Assembly: GCA_016220085.1 (NCBI GenBank)
Contig: JACRIN010000020.1
Coordinates: 20,174-84,173 of the forward strand
Length of the DNA stretch: 64,000 nt
Direction: 5' to 3'
From: Planctomycetota bacterium
Lineage (GTDB): Bacteria; Planctomycetota; UBA1135; GCA-002686595
Within the stretch, counting starts at the first letter, position 1. Each line of letters starts with the position of its first letter. Below the pieces are notes generated by a model. The model was not told the origin of the DNA, made no database searches, and saw nothing but the letters and a program-made list of their open reading frames with translations. This document shows positions 56,607-64,000 of this stretch, one piece after another. Made by a program: the position numbers and the translations under genes.

Positions 56607-57811
56607 GCACGCTCTCCGCCCCCGACGAACTCGCTCTCTTCCGCCGCGGCGCCGTCGACCTCGTCGAGGAACGCGATCTCGCCGCGCGGCTCGCCAAGGC
56701 CCGCGCCGAGCGCAGGCCGTTGCGCGTCAAGTTCGGCATGGATCCGAGCTCGCCCGACCTGCACGTCGGTCACGCGGTGCAATTGATGAAGCTGCGCGCA
56801 CTGCAGCAAGCCGGCCACCAGATCGTGTTGATCGTCGGCGACGCGACCGCGATGGTCGGCGATCCGTCGGGTCGCAACAAGCTGCGCCCGCAGCTCTCGC
56901 GCGCCGACGTCGAGGCGAACCTGGTCACGTACACGTCGCAGGCGGGCAAGGTGCTCGACATGACGCGCACCGAGGTCCACAAGAACTCGGAGTGGTTCGA
57001 TCGGATGCGTTTCGAGGACGTGTTGAAGCTCGCGAGCAAGGCGACCGTCGCTCGGATGCTCGAGCGCGACACGTTCGAGAAGCGCATGGCCGCCAGCGAG
57101 CCGATCGGCGTCCACGAGTTCCTCTATCCGCTGATGCAGGGCTGGGATTCGGTGATGATCCGCGCCGACGTCGAGCTCGGCGGCACCGATCAGCTCTTCA
57201 ACCTGCTGGTCGGTCGCGACCTCCAGGAGAAAGAAGCGCAGCCGCCGCAGCTCTGCATGACGTTGCCGCTGATCAACGGTCTCGACGGCCGCAAGATGTC
57301 GAAGAGCTACGGCAACGCGATCGCGTTCACCGACTCCGCCGTCGACATGTTCGGCAAGGTGATGAGCCTCTCGGACGACGTGATGCGCGCGTGGTTCGAG
57401 CTCCTGACCGCGGTGCCCGCGGCGGAACTCGACGCGCTGCTCGCCGGCCACCCGCGCGAGGCGAAAGCGAGGCTCGGCGAGGAACTCGCGAGCTTCTTCC
57501 ACGGCCGCGACGCCGGCCGCGCGGCGCGCGAGGGCTTCGATCGACAGTTCCGCGACAAGGAACTGCCGACCGACATCCCGAGCATCGTCTACGGCAAGCC
57601 CTGGCCCGTCGAGGGTCTCGCGCTCGCGGTGCTGCTGCGCGAGATCGGCCTGTGCGCGAGCTCGTCGGAGGCGCGCCGCCTGATCGAGGGCGGCGGTGTG
57701 AAGCTCGACGGCGCGGTCGTCGCCGACGTCAACGCGCGCGTGCCGAGCCCGGCGGGGGAGCTGTTGCTCCAAGCGGGCAAGCGCAAGTTCGCGCGCGTAC
57801 GCGCGGGCTGA
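56603..57811 (+). CDS. tyrS: tyrosine--tRNA ligase
   Basis: This 402-residue class I synthetase charges tRNA-Tyr. The HIGH-like motif is H-V-G-H (D-L-H-V-G-H-A-V-Q) near residue 53, the KMSKS motif is R-K-M-S-K-S-Y-G-N near residue 230, and G-G-T-D-Q-L-F-N-L lies between. An S4-type C-terminal domain (about residues 340-400) contains S-S-S-E-A-R-R-L-I-E-G-G-G-V-K. It is the last gene of the rpsA run and faces the GT-C gene convergently. Confidence 0.97.
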   Translation: MSTLSAPDELALFRRGAVDLVEERDLAARLAKARAERRPLRVKFGMDPSSPDLHVGHAVQLMKLRALQQAGHQIVLIVGDATAMVGDPSGRNKLRPQLSRADVEANLVTYTSQAGKVLDMTRTEVHKNSEWFDRMRFEDVLKLASKATVARMLERDTFEKRMAASEPIGVHEFLYPLMQGWDSVMIRADVELGGTDQLFNLLVGRDLQEKEAQPPQLCMTLPLINGLDGRKMSKSYGNAIAFTDSAVDMFGKVMSLSDDVMRAWFELLTAVPAAELDALLAGHPREAKARLGEELASFFHGRDAGRAAREGFDRQFRDKELPTDIPSIVYGKPWPVEGLALAVLLREIGLCASSSEARRLIEGGGVKLDGAVVADVNARVPSPAGELLLQAGKRKFARVRAG

Positions 57812-57829
57812 GCTAGGTTCGCGCGCGCG

Positions 57830-57853
57830 GGCGGGCTACCGGTCGAGCCCGCC
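57830..57853. terminator. hairpin between convergent genes, candidate bidirectional terminator
   Basis: GGCGGGCT / AGCCCGCC with an 8-nt loop is a perfect 8-bp stem in the 44-bp space between tyrS (ends 57811) and the convergent GT-C gene (ends 57856). No U-tract is present, as with the other convergent-gap hairpins in this window. Confidence 0.45.
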
Positions 57854-57855
57854 GC

Positions 57856-59493
57856 TCAATCCGTCCGCCGGAGCAGCGTCAGCGGCGCGACGGGGAACGG
57901 GATGCGCGACCAATGCGCCGACGGATCGGGGTTGTTGCCCCACGGGATGTCGGGCGCGTCGAGCGCACCTCGCTGGTAGCGAGCGCGAGCGAGCGCACGC
58001 TCGTACGCAGGCCAGTGCACCCAACGGACGGTCCGACGCAGCACCGCCCAACGCGCGGGCGTCGGCGCTTCGACGCGGAAGCCCGCGATGCCGCCGCGCA
58101 CCGGCACGTCGAGGTAGAACGCGAGCGGCAGGTCTTCGTAGTTCGCGAGGATCTCGTCGTCCGCTCGAAGTTGACCGCGCAGGTACTCGACGACCGCGCG
58201 GTTCGGATCGGGCGCGCTCCCGAAGAGCTCGCTCGCGAGCACGCCGAGCTCCGCGCGGACGACGCGGCCGGGCGCGCACAGGTCGTCGAAGTCCGCGGAG
58301 AGCGCGCGAGAGAGCGGCGCCGCGAACAGCGGGCTCGCGACCGCGAGCGCAGAGACGCCGATCGCGAGCACGCCGGCGCGCCGCGGCAGCCAGCGCCGTC
58401 CGGCCTCCCACGCGACGCACGCGGTGATCAACGCGCCGAGCGGCGCGAACGCGATCACGTAGCGCAGGAACGGATAGGGGCTCGCACGCACCATCCACGC
58501 GAGCTCGGCGAGCACCACGGCGAGCGCGAGCGCGACCAGACGCCGCGTCGGTGCCTCGGCGCGCTTGGCGAAGACGACCAGCGCGAGCGCCGCCGCCGCG
58601 AGCGTGAACGGCAGCACGTACTGGTTCGCGAGGAACGCGAGGCCGCCCGCGCGCACCGCGAAGGGCGTGTCGGTCGGCCGCAGTCGGTGGGCGAGGTCGA
58701 AGTAGAGAATCGACGGCAAGTAGAGAGCGCCGAGCACGGCGAACGTCGCGAGCGCCTCGACCTTGCGCGTGCGATCGAAGAGCAGCGCGTCGGCCGCGAA
58801 CACCGCGAGCGCCGCGAACGGGCTGCCGAAGTCGAACTGGAACCACACGAACGCGACGGCGACGAACACGGCCGCGCCGAAGCGCGCGCCTTCGCGCCAA
58901 CGCAGGTACGAGACGAACGTGGCGAGCGCGAAGCACGAGCTGGGCGCGTAGTACCGGCACTGGCGCGCATGCACGAACCAGTAGACGTTGAAAGCGAGCA
59001 CGAGCACCGCGAGCCACGCCGGCGCCGTGCCGACGCGCCGTGCGAGCGCGGCGAAGAGCAGCGCCAGCGCGGCGGCGCCAGAGACGAGGAACGGCAGCCG
59101 CAACACGAATTCGTCGGTGCCGCCGAGCTCGTGCGCGACGCCCGCGAGCAGGAACGAGCCCCACGGATGCCCGATCCACGTCGTGTCGGCCGCGAAGTCG
59201 CCGCGCGCGGCGAGATAGGGGATCGCGGTCTCGATGGACTTCATCGCGGCGCCGATCGCGGCCTCTTCGCCGGCGCGGAAGTCGTCCATGGTGACCAGGT
59301 TCTTGCCGTCCCAGGCGAGCGGCCGGCCGTGCTCGACGAAGCTCTTGCCGAGCAACGCGGTCGCCGCCTCGTCCTGCCAGAGCGCCCTGCGGCCCGCGCC
59401 GATCGAAAGCCACGCGAGCGCGAGCGCGAAGACCAGCCAAGGAGTCCGTCGACTGGTCCTGGCCGACACTCGTCCTCTCTCGCTCTGCTCCAC
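57856..59493 (-). CDS. GT-C family membrane glycosyltransferase (GT39-like)
   Basis: This 545-residue polytopic protein has about ten to twelve hydrophobic helices. The early loop R-A-L-W-Q-D-E-A-A-T-A-L carries the W-x-D-E motif of GT-C enzymes. V-Y-W-F-V-H-A-R-Q-C-R-Y-Y-A resembles the N-x-x-F-Y-W-A-Q-N-A-R-F-Y loop of the GT-C gene at 38005. The C-terminal soluble domain (about 420-545) is predicted periplasmic and ends W-G-N-N-P-D-P-S-A-H-W. It probably transfers a sugar from a polyprenyl-phosphate donor. GTG 59493 is the start. Acceptor unknown. Confidence 0.82.
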   Translation of the reverse strand: MEQSERGRVSARTSRRTPWLVFALALAWLSIGAGRRALWQDEAATALLGKSFVEHGRPLAWDGKNLVTMDDFRAGEEAAIGAAMKSIETAIPYLAARGDFAADTTWIGHPWGSFLLAGVAHELGGTDEFVLRLPFLVSGAAALALLFAALARRVGTAPAWLAVLVLAFNVYWFVHARQCRYYAPSSCFALATFVSYLRWREGARFGAAVFVAVAFVWFQFDFGSPFAALAVFAADALLFDRTRKVEALATFAVLGALYLPSILYFDLAHRLRPTDTPFAVRAGGLAFLANQYVLPFTLAAAALALVVFAKRAEAPTRRLVALALAVVLAELAWMVRASPYPFLRYVIAFAPLGALITACVAWEAGRRWLPRRAGVLAIGVSALAVASPLFAAPLSRALSADFDDLCAPGRVVRAELGVLASELFGSAPDPNRAVVEYLRGQLRADDEILANYEDLPLAFYLDVPVRGGIAGFRVEAPTPARWAVLRRTVRWVHWPAYERALARARYQRGALDAPDIPWGNNPDPSAHWSRIPFPVAPLTLLRRTD

Positions 59494-59536
59494 GCGGGAC
59501 GCGAGTCTAGCAGCGGAGCGCGCGGCACGCCGCGGC

Positions 59537-59590
59537 GCGGCTTGCGCGGTTCGAGCGGCTCACGCGGCTCACGCGGGTCGCGCGGTTCAC
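59537..59590. repeat. six tandem copies of a degenerate 9-bp repeat
   Basis: Units at 59537, 59546, 59555, 59564, 59573 and 59582 share the consensus GCGGYTCRC; the third and fourth are identical (GCGGCTCAC). They lie in the 122-bp gap upstream of the GT-C gene and downstream of the DUF1573 gene, both on the minus strand. The unit length is a multiple of three, but no plausible start uses it. Possible variable-number repeat affecting expression of the GT-C gene. Confidence 0.65.
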
Positions 59591-59615
59591 GCCCGGCAGC
59601 GCGGTTCGGCGCCGT

Positions 59616-60851
59616 TCAGCGCTTGGTTGCGATCGCGTACGGGATCGCGACCTCGCCCTGGTCGTCGGTCTCGACGGTCAAGGTGCCCGCGAGCTCGCCC
59701 GGCGCGGGGCTCGACAGCCGAGCGCGCAAGAGCCAACGCGGGCTCTTGCCGCTGTCGTCGGGCGTCGCGGGCTCGGCGTCGGCGACGATCAGGCCGTCGG
59801 CCGCCGCATCGGGCTTGATCGCGAGCACGCGGAACCGCTGACCCGACAGGTGACCGAAGATCTCGACTTCGCAGGTCGTGCCCTCGTCGAGGCCGACGAA
59901 CACGAGCCGCGCGGGACGGATCTCGAAATCCGGCACGCCGGTGCCGACGATCGGCACGCGCACGACCGGGCCCGTGCCTTCGCCGTGCGGCCCGGTGGTC
60001 GAGAGCTCGACGAAGCGGTCGATCGGTCCGCGCGCGACGGGCGCGGCGAGCTCGACATCGAGCGTCCATTGATCGGGCACTACGCCCTCGTCCCAACGCA
60101 CGCTCGCGAGCACGCCGGGGCTCGCGCGCTCGACGCCGATCAGCTTGCGCCCGTCGACGTCGAGGCCGACGATCTTCGTCGAGCCGCGCGCGCCCTCGGA
60201 CTCCGCGACGTCGCCGAAGCGCAGCGTGCCCGGCACCGCGAGGAACGAGAGCTGCACGATCAAGTGCACCTCGATCGCGAGGAACGGATTGGTCGCGGAG
60301 TCGGTGGTCAGCACGAGCCGCACGCGCTTGGTCGCGTTCTGCACCGGCACCAGGCGGGTGTCGGAGACGACGACGAGTTCCGCGACCGCATCGGGCGGCA
60401 CGACGAGCATCGGCTCGTCGTCCCTCTCGCCCTCGACGCGCGTGCCGTCGGCGGCGACGTACGCGATCGTCGCGGACGTGCACGAGCAACCGGCCTGGAG
60501 CTCGCGCACCGCGAGCGGTCGGCCCTCGGAGTTCTTCAGGCGCACGGTGCATTGCGCGGTCTCGCCGAACGGCACGACGCCGAGGTCGTAGTCCCAGGGC
60601 AACGCCGGATTCGGCGCGTCGACGATCTGGAAGCCGCCTGTCGGGGCGGGCTCGGCCGCGACGCCGGCTGAAGTGCCGGGCGCGGCTGCCGACGCACCGG
60701 GCGCCGCTGCCGAATCACTGGGCGCAACGCCCGGGGGCTGCGTGCCCGAATCGTTGCAAGCGACGCCCGACACGGCCGCACCGAGCGCGAGGAGACCCGC
60801 GGCCAAGCGACGAACGACGAACGACGCGTGGAATCCTGCCAGAGCTCCCAT
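59616..60851 (-). CDS. DUF1573-domain lipoprotein
   Basis: This 411-residue protein starts at ATG 60851 with a signal and lipobox V-A-C (Cys32), followed by an Ala/Pro/Ser/Gly-rich linker. A DUF1573-type Ig-like domain begins near residue 80 (Y-D-L-G-V-V-P-F-G-E-T-A...G-C-S-C-T), a module common in Planctomycetes and Bacteroidetes envelope proteins. Two further beta-rich segments (about 180-290 and 295-410) look like repeats of the same fold. The upstream frame to 61088 is not coding. It is divergent from glyA. Probably a periplasmic-facing structural or binding lipoprotein. Confidence 0.85.
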   Translation of the reverse strand: MGALAGFHASFVVRRLAAGLLALGAAVSGVACNDSGTQPPGVAPSDSAAAPGASAAAPGTSAGVAAEPAPTGGFQIVDAPNPALPWDYDLGVVPFGETAQCTVRLKNSEGRPLAVRELQAGCSCTSATIAYVAADGTRVEGERDDEPMLVVPPDAVAELVVVSDTRLVPVQNATKRVRLVLTTDSATNPFLAIEVHLIVQLSFLAVPGTLRFGDVAESEGARGSTKIVGLDVDGRKLIGVERASPGVLASVRWDEGVVPDQWTLDVELAAPVARGPIDRFVELSTTGPHGEGTGPVVRVPIVGTGVPDFEIRPARLVFVGLDEGTTCEVEIFGHLSGQRFRVLAIKPDAAADGLIVADAEPATPDDSGKSPRWLLRARLSSPAPGELAGTLTVETDDQGEVAIPYAIATKR

Positions 60852-60946
60852 GCGGCGGTCCTTTGTACCCGCTGCGTCGCTTTCGGCAACCGTCTCCGCA
60901 GCTCTCGGCGTTGATCCCTGGCGGAAGAGCCCCAGAATGGTCGCCC

Positions 60947-62215
60947 ATGACCACCGCCCATTCCGCCACGTTCTCACCGGCCGCGCCGAAGCACCTTTCC
61001 GACGACGCCGTGTGGAGCGCGGTCGATCACGAGCGAGGACGGCAGGAAGCGCAGCTCGAGTTGATCGCGTCCGAGAACCACACCTCACGCGAGGTGATCG
61101 CGGCGATGGGGACGGTGCTGACCAACAAGTACGCCGAGGGCTATCCCGCGAAGCGCTACTACGGCGGCTGCGAGTACGTCGACGTCGTCGAGAACCTCGC
61201 GATCGAGCGCGCGAAGCAGCTCTTCGGCGCGCCCCAAGCGAACGTGCAGGCGCACAGCGGCACGCAGGCGAACGTCGCCGCGCTGATGGCGATGGTCCAG
61301 GCGCGCGACAAGGTGCTCGCGATGTCGCTCGACCACGGCGGCCACCTCTCGCACGGCCATCCGAAGAACTTCTCCGGCATCTTCTACGAGTTCCACTCGT
61401 ACGGCGTCGAGCCGGGCACCGAGCGCATCGACATGAACCGCGTGCGCGAGCAAGCGCTCGCCGTCAAGCCGAAGCTGATCCTCGCGGGCGCGTCCGCGTA
61501 CCCGCGCACGCTCGACTTCGCGGCGTTCCGCGCGATCGCGGACGAGGTCGGCGCGAAGCTCCTAGTCGACATGGCCCACATCGCCGGCCTGGTCGCCGGC
61601 GGCATGCACCCGACCCCGGTGCCGCACGCGCACGTGACGACGATGACGACGCACAAGACGCTGCGCGGTCCGCGCGGCGGCTTGATCGTCTGCCACGACG
61701 ACTTCATCAAGCCGATCAACAGCGCGGTGTTCCCCGGCGGCCAAGGCGGTCCGTTCATGCACGTGATCGCGGCGAAGGCGATCGCGTTGCGCGAGGCGTC
61801 CGGACAGAGCTTCGCGGACTACGCGAAGCGTGTCGTCGAGAACGCGCGCGTGCTCGCCGAGACGCTCGCCTCGCGCGGCTTGCGGATCGTCAGCGGCGGC
61901 ACCGACAACCACCTGATGCTGGTCGACGTGCGGCCGATGAAGCTCACCGGCAAGGACGCGGAAGAGCTGCTGCACAAGGTCGACCTGACCTGCAACAAGA
62001 ACCTGATCCCGTACGACACCAACCCGCCGTCGAAGGCGAGCGGCGTGCGTCTCGGCACCGCCGCGATCACCACGCGCGGCCTCGGCGTCGCGCACATGCG
62101 GCAGCTCGGCAACTGGATCGCCGACGTGCTCGCAAACCCGACCGACGACTCGGTGGCGAAGCGCGTCCGCGGCGAGGTCGCTTCGGTCGCGAAACAGCAT
62201 CCGATCTACGCTTGA
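60947..62215 (+). CDS. glyA: serine hydroxymethyltransferase
   Basis: This 422-residue PLP enzyme interconverts serine and glycine with tetrahydrofolate. Landmarks are E-L-I-A-S-E-N-H-T-S, T-N-K-Y-A-E-G-Y-P-A-K-R-Y-Y-G-G, D-M-A-H-I-A-G-L-V-A, and the PLP Lys in T-T-M-T-T-H-K-T-L-R-G-P-R-G-G. All are in order and the length is normal. ATG 60947 has TTGATC...CAGAAT upstream (60911-60938), which would give an almost leaderless transcript; this is tentative. A GC hairpin follows the stop codon. Confidence 0.97.
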   Translation: MTTAHSATFSPAAPKHLSDDAVWSAVDHERGRQEAQLELIASENHTSREVIAAMGTVLTNKYAEGYPAKRYYGGCEYVDVVENLAIERAKQLFGAPQANVQAHSGTQANVAALMAMVQARDKVLAMSLDHGGHLSHGHPKNFSGIFYEFHSYGVEPGTERIDMNRVREQALAVKPKLILAGASAYPRTLDFAAFRAIADEVGAKLLVDMAHIAGLVAGGMHPTPVPHAHVTTMTTHKTLRGPRGGLIVCHDDFIKPINSAVFPGGQGGPFMHVIAAKAIALREASGQSFADYAKRVVENARVLAETLASRGLRIVSGGTDNHLMLVDVRPMKLTGKDAEELLHKVDLTCNKNLIPYDTNPPSKASGVRLGTAAITTRGLGVAHMRQLGNWIADVLANPTDDSVAKRVRGEVASVAKQHPIYA

Positions 62216-62222
62216 ACTCCCC

Positions 62223-62239
62223 GCGGCGCCGGGCGCCGC
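62223..62239. terminator. GC hairpin after glyA, candidate terminator
   Basis: GCGGCG / CGCCGC with loop CCGGG forms a perfect 6-bp stem 7 bases after the glyA stop, in the 52-bp gap before the selenoprotein gene. It could end or attenuate glyA transcription. A GAAAGGA ribosome-binding site for the next gene follows at 62254-62260. Confidence 0.4.
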
Positions 62240-62267
62240 AGCGGCCTCGACCCGAAAGGACAATCCC

Positions 62268-63674
62268 ATGCGATGGCGCGTCGTACCGATCGTGCTCTTC
62301 ACCGCGCTCGCGGGCGCCTGCGGCTCCGGGGACGACCAGGGGGCCGGGAAAGCCGGGAGCGCGGACCCATCCACGGCGCCGTCCGCGCCCGCGGTGACGG
62401 CCAACGAGCCGAACGAGCCCGCGGCGCCGACTGCGGAGACCGTGCCGGCGATCCGAGCGATCCCGGTCGCGGCCGCAACGCAGCCCGCGACGCCCGACAC
62501 GCCCGACACAGGCGTCTCGACGCTCGATCCGCGCGCCGAGCGCTTGGCCGCGATCGAGAGCGAGTACGACGCCGCGAGGAACGCGTTCTTCGCCGCGTAC
62601 CGCGCCGCGTTCGAGGGCAAGGACAACCCAACGCTGCAGGAGCTGCAGGCGTTCCAAGCGGCGAATCCGGAGCCCGAGCTCGCGCCGTACGTCGCCCATG
62701 CGAAGGCGCTGCTCGACGAGGACGAGACCGACGTCACCGCGCTGCGCACGATCGAGTGGTTGCTCGAGAACTCTCCATCGCGGGACTCGACCGCGCCGTG
62801 GATCGCGGTGCTCGTGAAGCACCACGCCGGGCGCGCGGAGCTCGCCGAGCTCTGCGACCTCTTGGTGCGCCACGGCGAGGTGGCGTTCGTCGAACGCCTG
62901 CTCGCGGAGTCGCCGCATATCGACGTGCGCGGTCGCGCGTGCATGGCGCTCGCCGACGGTCTGAAGGAGGACATCGAGCTCGCGCGCAACCTCGCGGACG
63001 CGAACGAGGGCGATCTCGAAGGCTGGAGGGGCTTCCTTGGCGCCGAGCGCGTCGCCGAGTTGCGAAAGCTCGAGCCCGGCGAACTCGAACGCCGGATCGA
63101 GAAGCTCTACGAGCGCGTCGTCGCCGAGTTCGCCGACGTCGAGGTCGGCGCGGGCACCAAGCGCGAGACGACGCTCGGCGCGCGCGCGGGCGCGGAGCTC
63201 TTCGAGATTCGCAACCTCGCCGTCGGAAAGCCCGCGCCGGAGATCGAGGGTCAGGATCTCGACGGCGTCGCGTTCAAGCTCTCGGACTACCGCGGCAAGG
63301 TGGTGCTGCTCGACTTCTGGGGCCATTGGTGAGGCCCTTGCCGGGCGATGTACCCGCACGAGCGGTCGCTCGTGGAGAAGTATGCGAAGGAACCGTTCGC
63401 GATCGTCGGCGTCAACAGCGACGACGACCTCGCCGAGCTCGTGAAAGTCCGTGAGCAGGAGCGCATCACGTGGCGCTCGTTCTGGAACGGACCGCAGGGC
63501 ACGCAAGGCCCGATCTCGAAAGCGTGGAACGTGCGCGGTTGGCCGACGCTCTACGTGATCGATACCGCGGGCGTGATCCGCTACAAGTCGGTCGGCGCGG
63601 ACGAAGAGGCGCTCGACGCGATGCTCGCGAGCTTGCTCGCACGACCCGGGCAACCGGCCGCGCCGGTGAAGTAG
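62268..63674 (+). CDS. predicted TlpA/thioredoxin-like lipoprotein selenoprotein (UGPC)
   Basis: This is one frame of 468 codons interrupted only by TGA at 63330-63332 (codon 355). Before it the sequence reads L-L-D-F-W-G-H-W; after it G-P-C-R-A-M-Y-P-H-E. The TGA thus replaces the first Cys of W-C-G-P-C. The downstream part is conserved in thioredoxin-fold style (A-I-V-G-V-N-S-D-D-D, W-R-S-F-W-N-G-P, W-N-V-R-G-W-P-T-L-Y-V-I-D), so it is not decayed. A signal with lipobox L-A-G-A-C (Cys18) and an Ala/Pro/Thr linker precede a helical domain (about residues 75-310) and the redoxin domain (about 325-468; G-K-P-A-P-E-I-E-G-Q-D). Start ATG 62268 has RBS GAAAGGA. A SECIS-like hairpin lies at 63357-63374. 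I infer a periplasmic, lipid-anchored thiol-redox selenoprotein. A sequencing error or pseudogene is the alternative. Confidence 0.85.
63330..63332 (+). other. in-frame UGA predicted to encode selenocysteine
   Basis: The TGA lies at codon 355 of the TlpA-like gene, at the position of the resolving-partner nucleophile in the C-G-P-C motif. One base change from TGC/TGT would restore Cys. The second motif Cys (C358) is intact, giving U-G-P-C. Confidence 0.8.
63357..63374 (+). promoter_or_regulatory. candidate bacterial SECIS element
   Basis: The sequence CACGAGCGGTCGCTCGTG folds into a perfect 7-bp stem with a GGUC tetraloop (63364-63367). It starts 24 nt after the UGA, and the first loop G is 32 nt after it, within the range described for bacterial SECIS elements. 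A GGUC-type apical loop is also the core of the E. coli fdhF SECIS, where the loop Gs and U contact SelB. It lies inside the coding frame, as bacterial SECIS elements do. The caveat is that GC-rich DNA often forms hairpins with GGTC-like loops. Confidence 0.7.
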
Positions 63675-64000
63675 TCGCCGGATGCAATACCGCGCCCCAA
63701 ACTCATCCGAACGACCGCCGGAGCGGGCTCCGCTGCGCCTGACATCGCGCAGCTCGCGGGTTCCTGGATTCGCACGCCAACGGCAATGCTGCACACCGGG
63801 ATCTCGCACCACCCGAACTTCCGCAGCTTTCAGATTGACAGGTTTGCGAAGGGGGGAGATTCTGGCTCTCCTCCAGCTTGAGTGGGTAGCCGAATCGCCC
63901 GAAAGGCGGGATTCGAGGCTGGGGATCGCAGCGGAACGCCGGTAGCGGTGGAGAGAAACGGCGTAGCGGGAAGCGCAGGGCGTCTGGAGCGACAGGCGCA
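63675..64000. other. 326-bp terminal region without an intact gene
   Basis: After the selenoprotein gene no complete gene is visible. The only coding-like signal is a recombinase-like fragment at 63829-63945. An imperfect inverted repeat (GAATCGCC / GGCGGGATTC around a CGAAA loop, about 63891-63914) lies inside that fragment. The stretch around 63830-63870 is less GC-rich than neighbouring genes, which fits acquired DNA. The window ends before any following gene can be judged. Confidence 0.6.
63829..63945 (+). pseudogene. fragment resembling a tyrosine recombinase (integrase) catalytic region
   Basis: A 38-residue stretch reads F-R-L-T-G-L-R-R-G-E-I-L-A-L-L-Q-L-E-W, which matches the box I pattern of phage-type tyrosine recombinases (T-G-L-R-x-G-E-x-x-x-L), with the first catalytic Arg. 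It ends at TAG 63943-63945 without the later H-x-x-R and Tyr motifs. The open frame to the left (from 63682) does not look like integrase. I read it as a remnant of a mobile element. Chance resemblance is possible. Confidence 0.5.

Noticed and set aside
63334..63346. A second, shorter hairpin (GCCC / GGGC) directly after the UGA as the SECIS
   Set aside because: It has only 4 bp, lies immediately after the UGA and has no G-rich apical loop, so the 63357-63374 hairpin is the better candidate.
63682..63828. The 87-residue frame 63682-63945 as a complete gene
   Set aside because: Only its C-terminal third resembles a recombinase. The N-terminal part is non-descript and no ribosome-binding site is seen.

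Overview
The window is about 64 kb of GC-rich DNA with genes on both strands. Many genes overlap by 4 bases (ATGA or GTGA). It looks like a chromosomal segment of a planctomycete. The best lineage hint is the gene at 4306-4731, which resembles a small protein family (Minf_1886 type) known mainly from Planctomycetes and Verrucomicrobia. The TPR/peptidase-MA protein, the DUF1573 lipoprotein, several large secreted proteins and an EF-P with a PGN-type tip fit the same origin. LpxH, a TonB-dependent receptor and many lipoproteins imply a diderm envelope.

Layout. 1-5912 holds a partial TPR metallopeptidase and then tmk-holB-Minf_1886-AI-2E transporter. 6048-9217 holds a secreted S41 protease divergent from moaC. 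9468-11352 is accB-accC, leading into a lipoprotein and a nucleotide-sugar block: a UDP-glucuronate decarboxylase-like SDR, glmS, a UDP-glucuronate 4-epimerase-like SDR, and rmlA-rmlD-rmlB without rmlC. 18957-27892 is an exopolysaccharide export, polymerisation and glycosyltransfer cluster. It has a Wza-like lipoprotein, a Wzz-like chain-length protein, an O-antigen ligase-like protein, an AsnB-like amidotransferase, two GT4 enzymes and a polysaccharide deacetylase. Several resemble genes that accompany exosortase (XrtA/PEP-CTERM) EPS loci. 28049-36922 continues the theme with a giant TPR protein, a sigma-54 activator with a degenerate receiver, a tandem GT2 pair (one intact, one lacking catalytic motifs) and a FemAB-like protein. 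No exosortase is present here.

36910-48000 mixes gmhB, a PEGA lipoprotein, a GT-C membrane protein, efp, rpoN, a large unknown exported protein and a small regulatory operon (FHA-like, degenerate GGDEF, NtrC-type regulator), followed by an exported beta-propeller protein. 47905-51316 is a FecA-like TonB receptor with a propeller lipoprotein. 51557-57811 is housekeeping: lpxH, cmk-plsC-rpsA, a lipoprotein and tyrS. 57856-62215 holds a second GT-C protein, a DUF1573 lipoprotein and glyA.

The most interesting element is at 62268-63674. It is one continuous reading frame for a lipid-anchored TlpA/thioredoxin-like protein, interrupted only by an in-frame TGA at 63330-63332. That TGA sits exactly where the first, nucleophilic cysteine of the WCGPC motif belongs, giving W-U-G-P-C. 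A perfect 7-bp hairpin with a GGUC loop (63357-63374) lies 24 nt downstream, as expected of a bacterial SECIS element. I read it as a selenoprotein. The last 326 bases hold no intact gene, only a fragment resembling a tyrosine recombinase. I saw no rRNA, tRNA, CRISPR array or complete insertion sequence.
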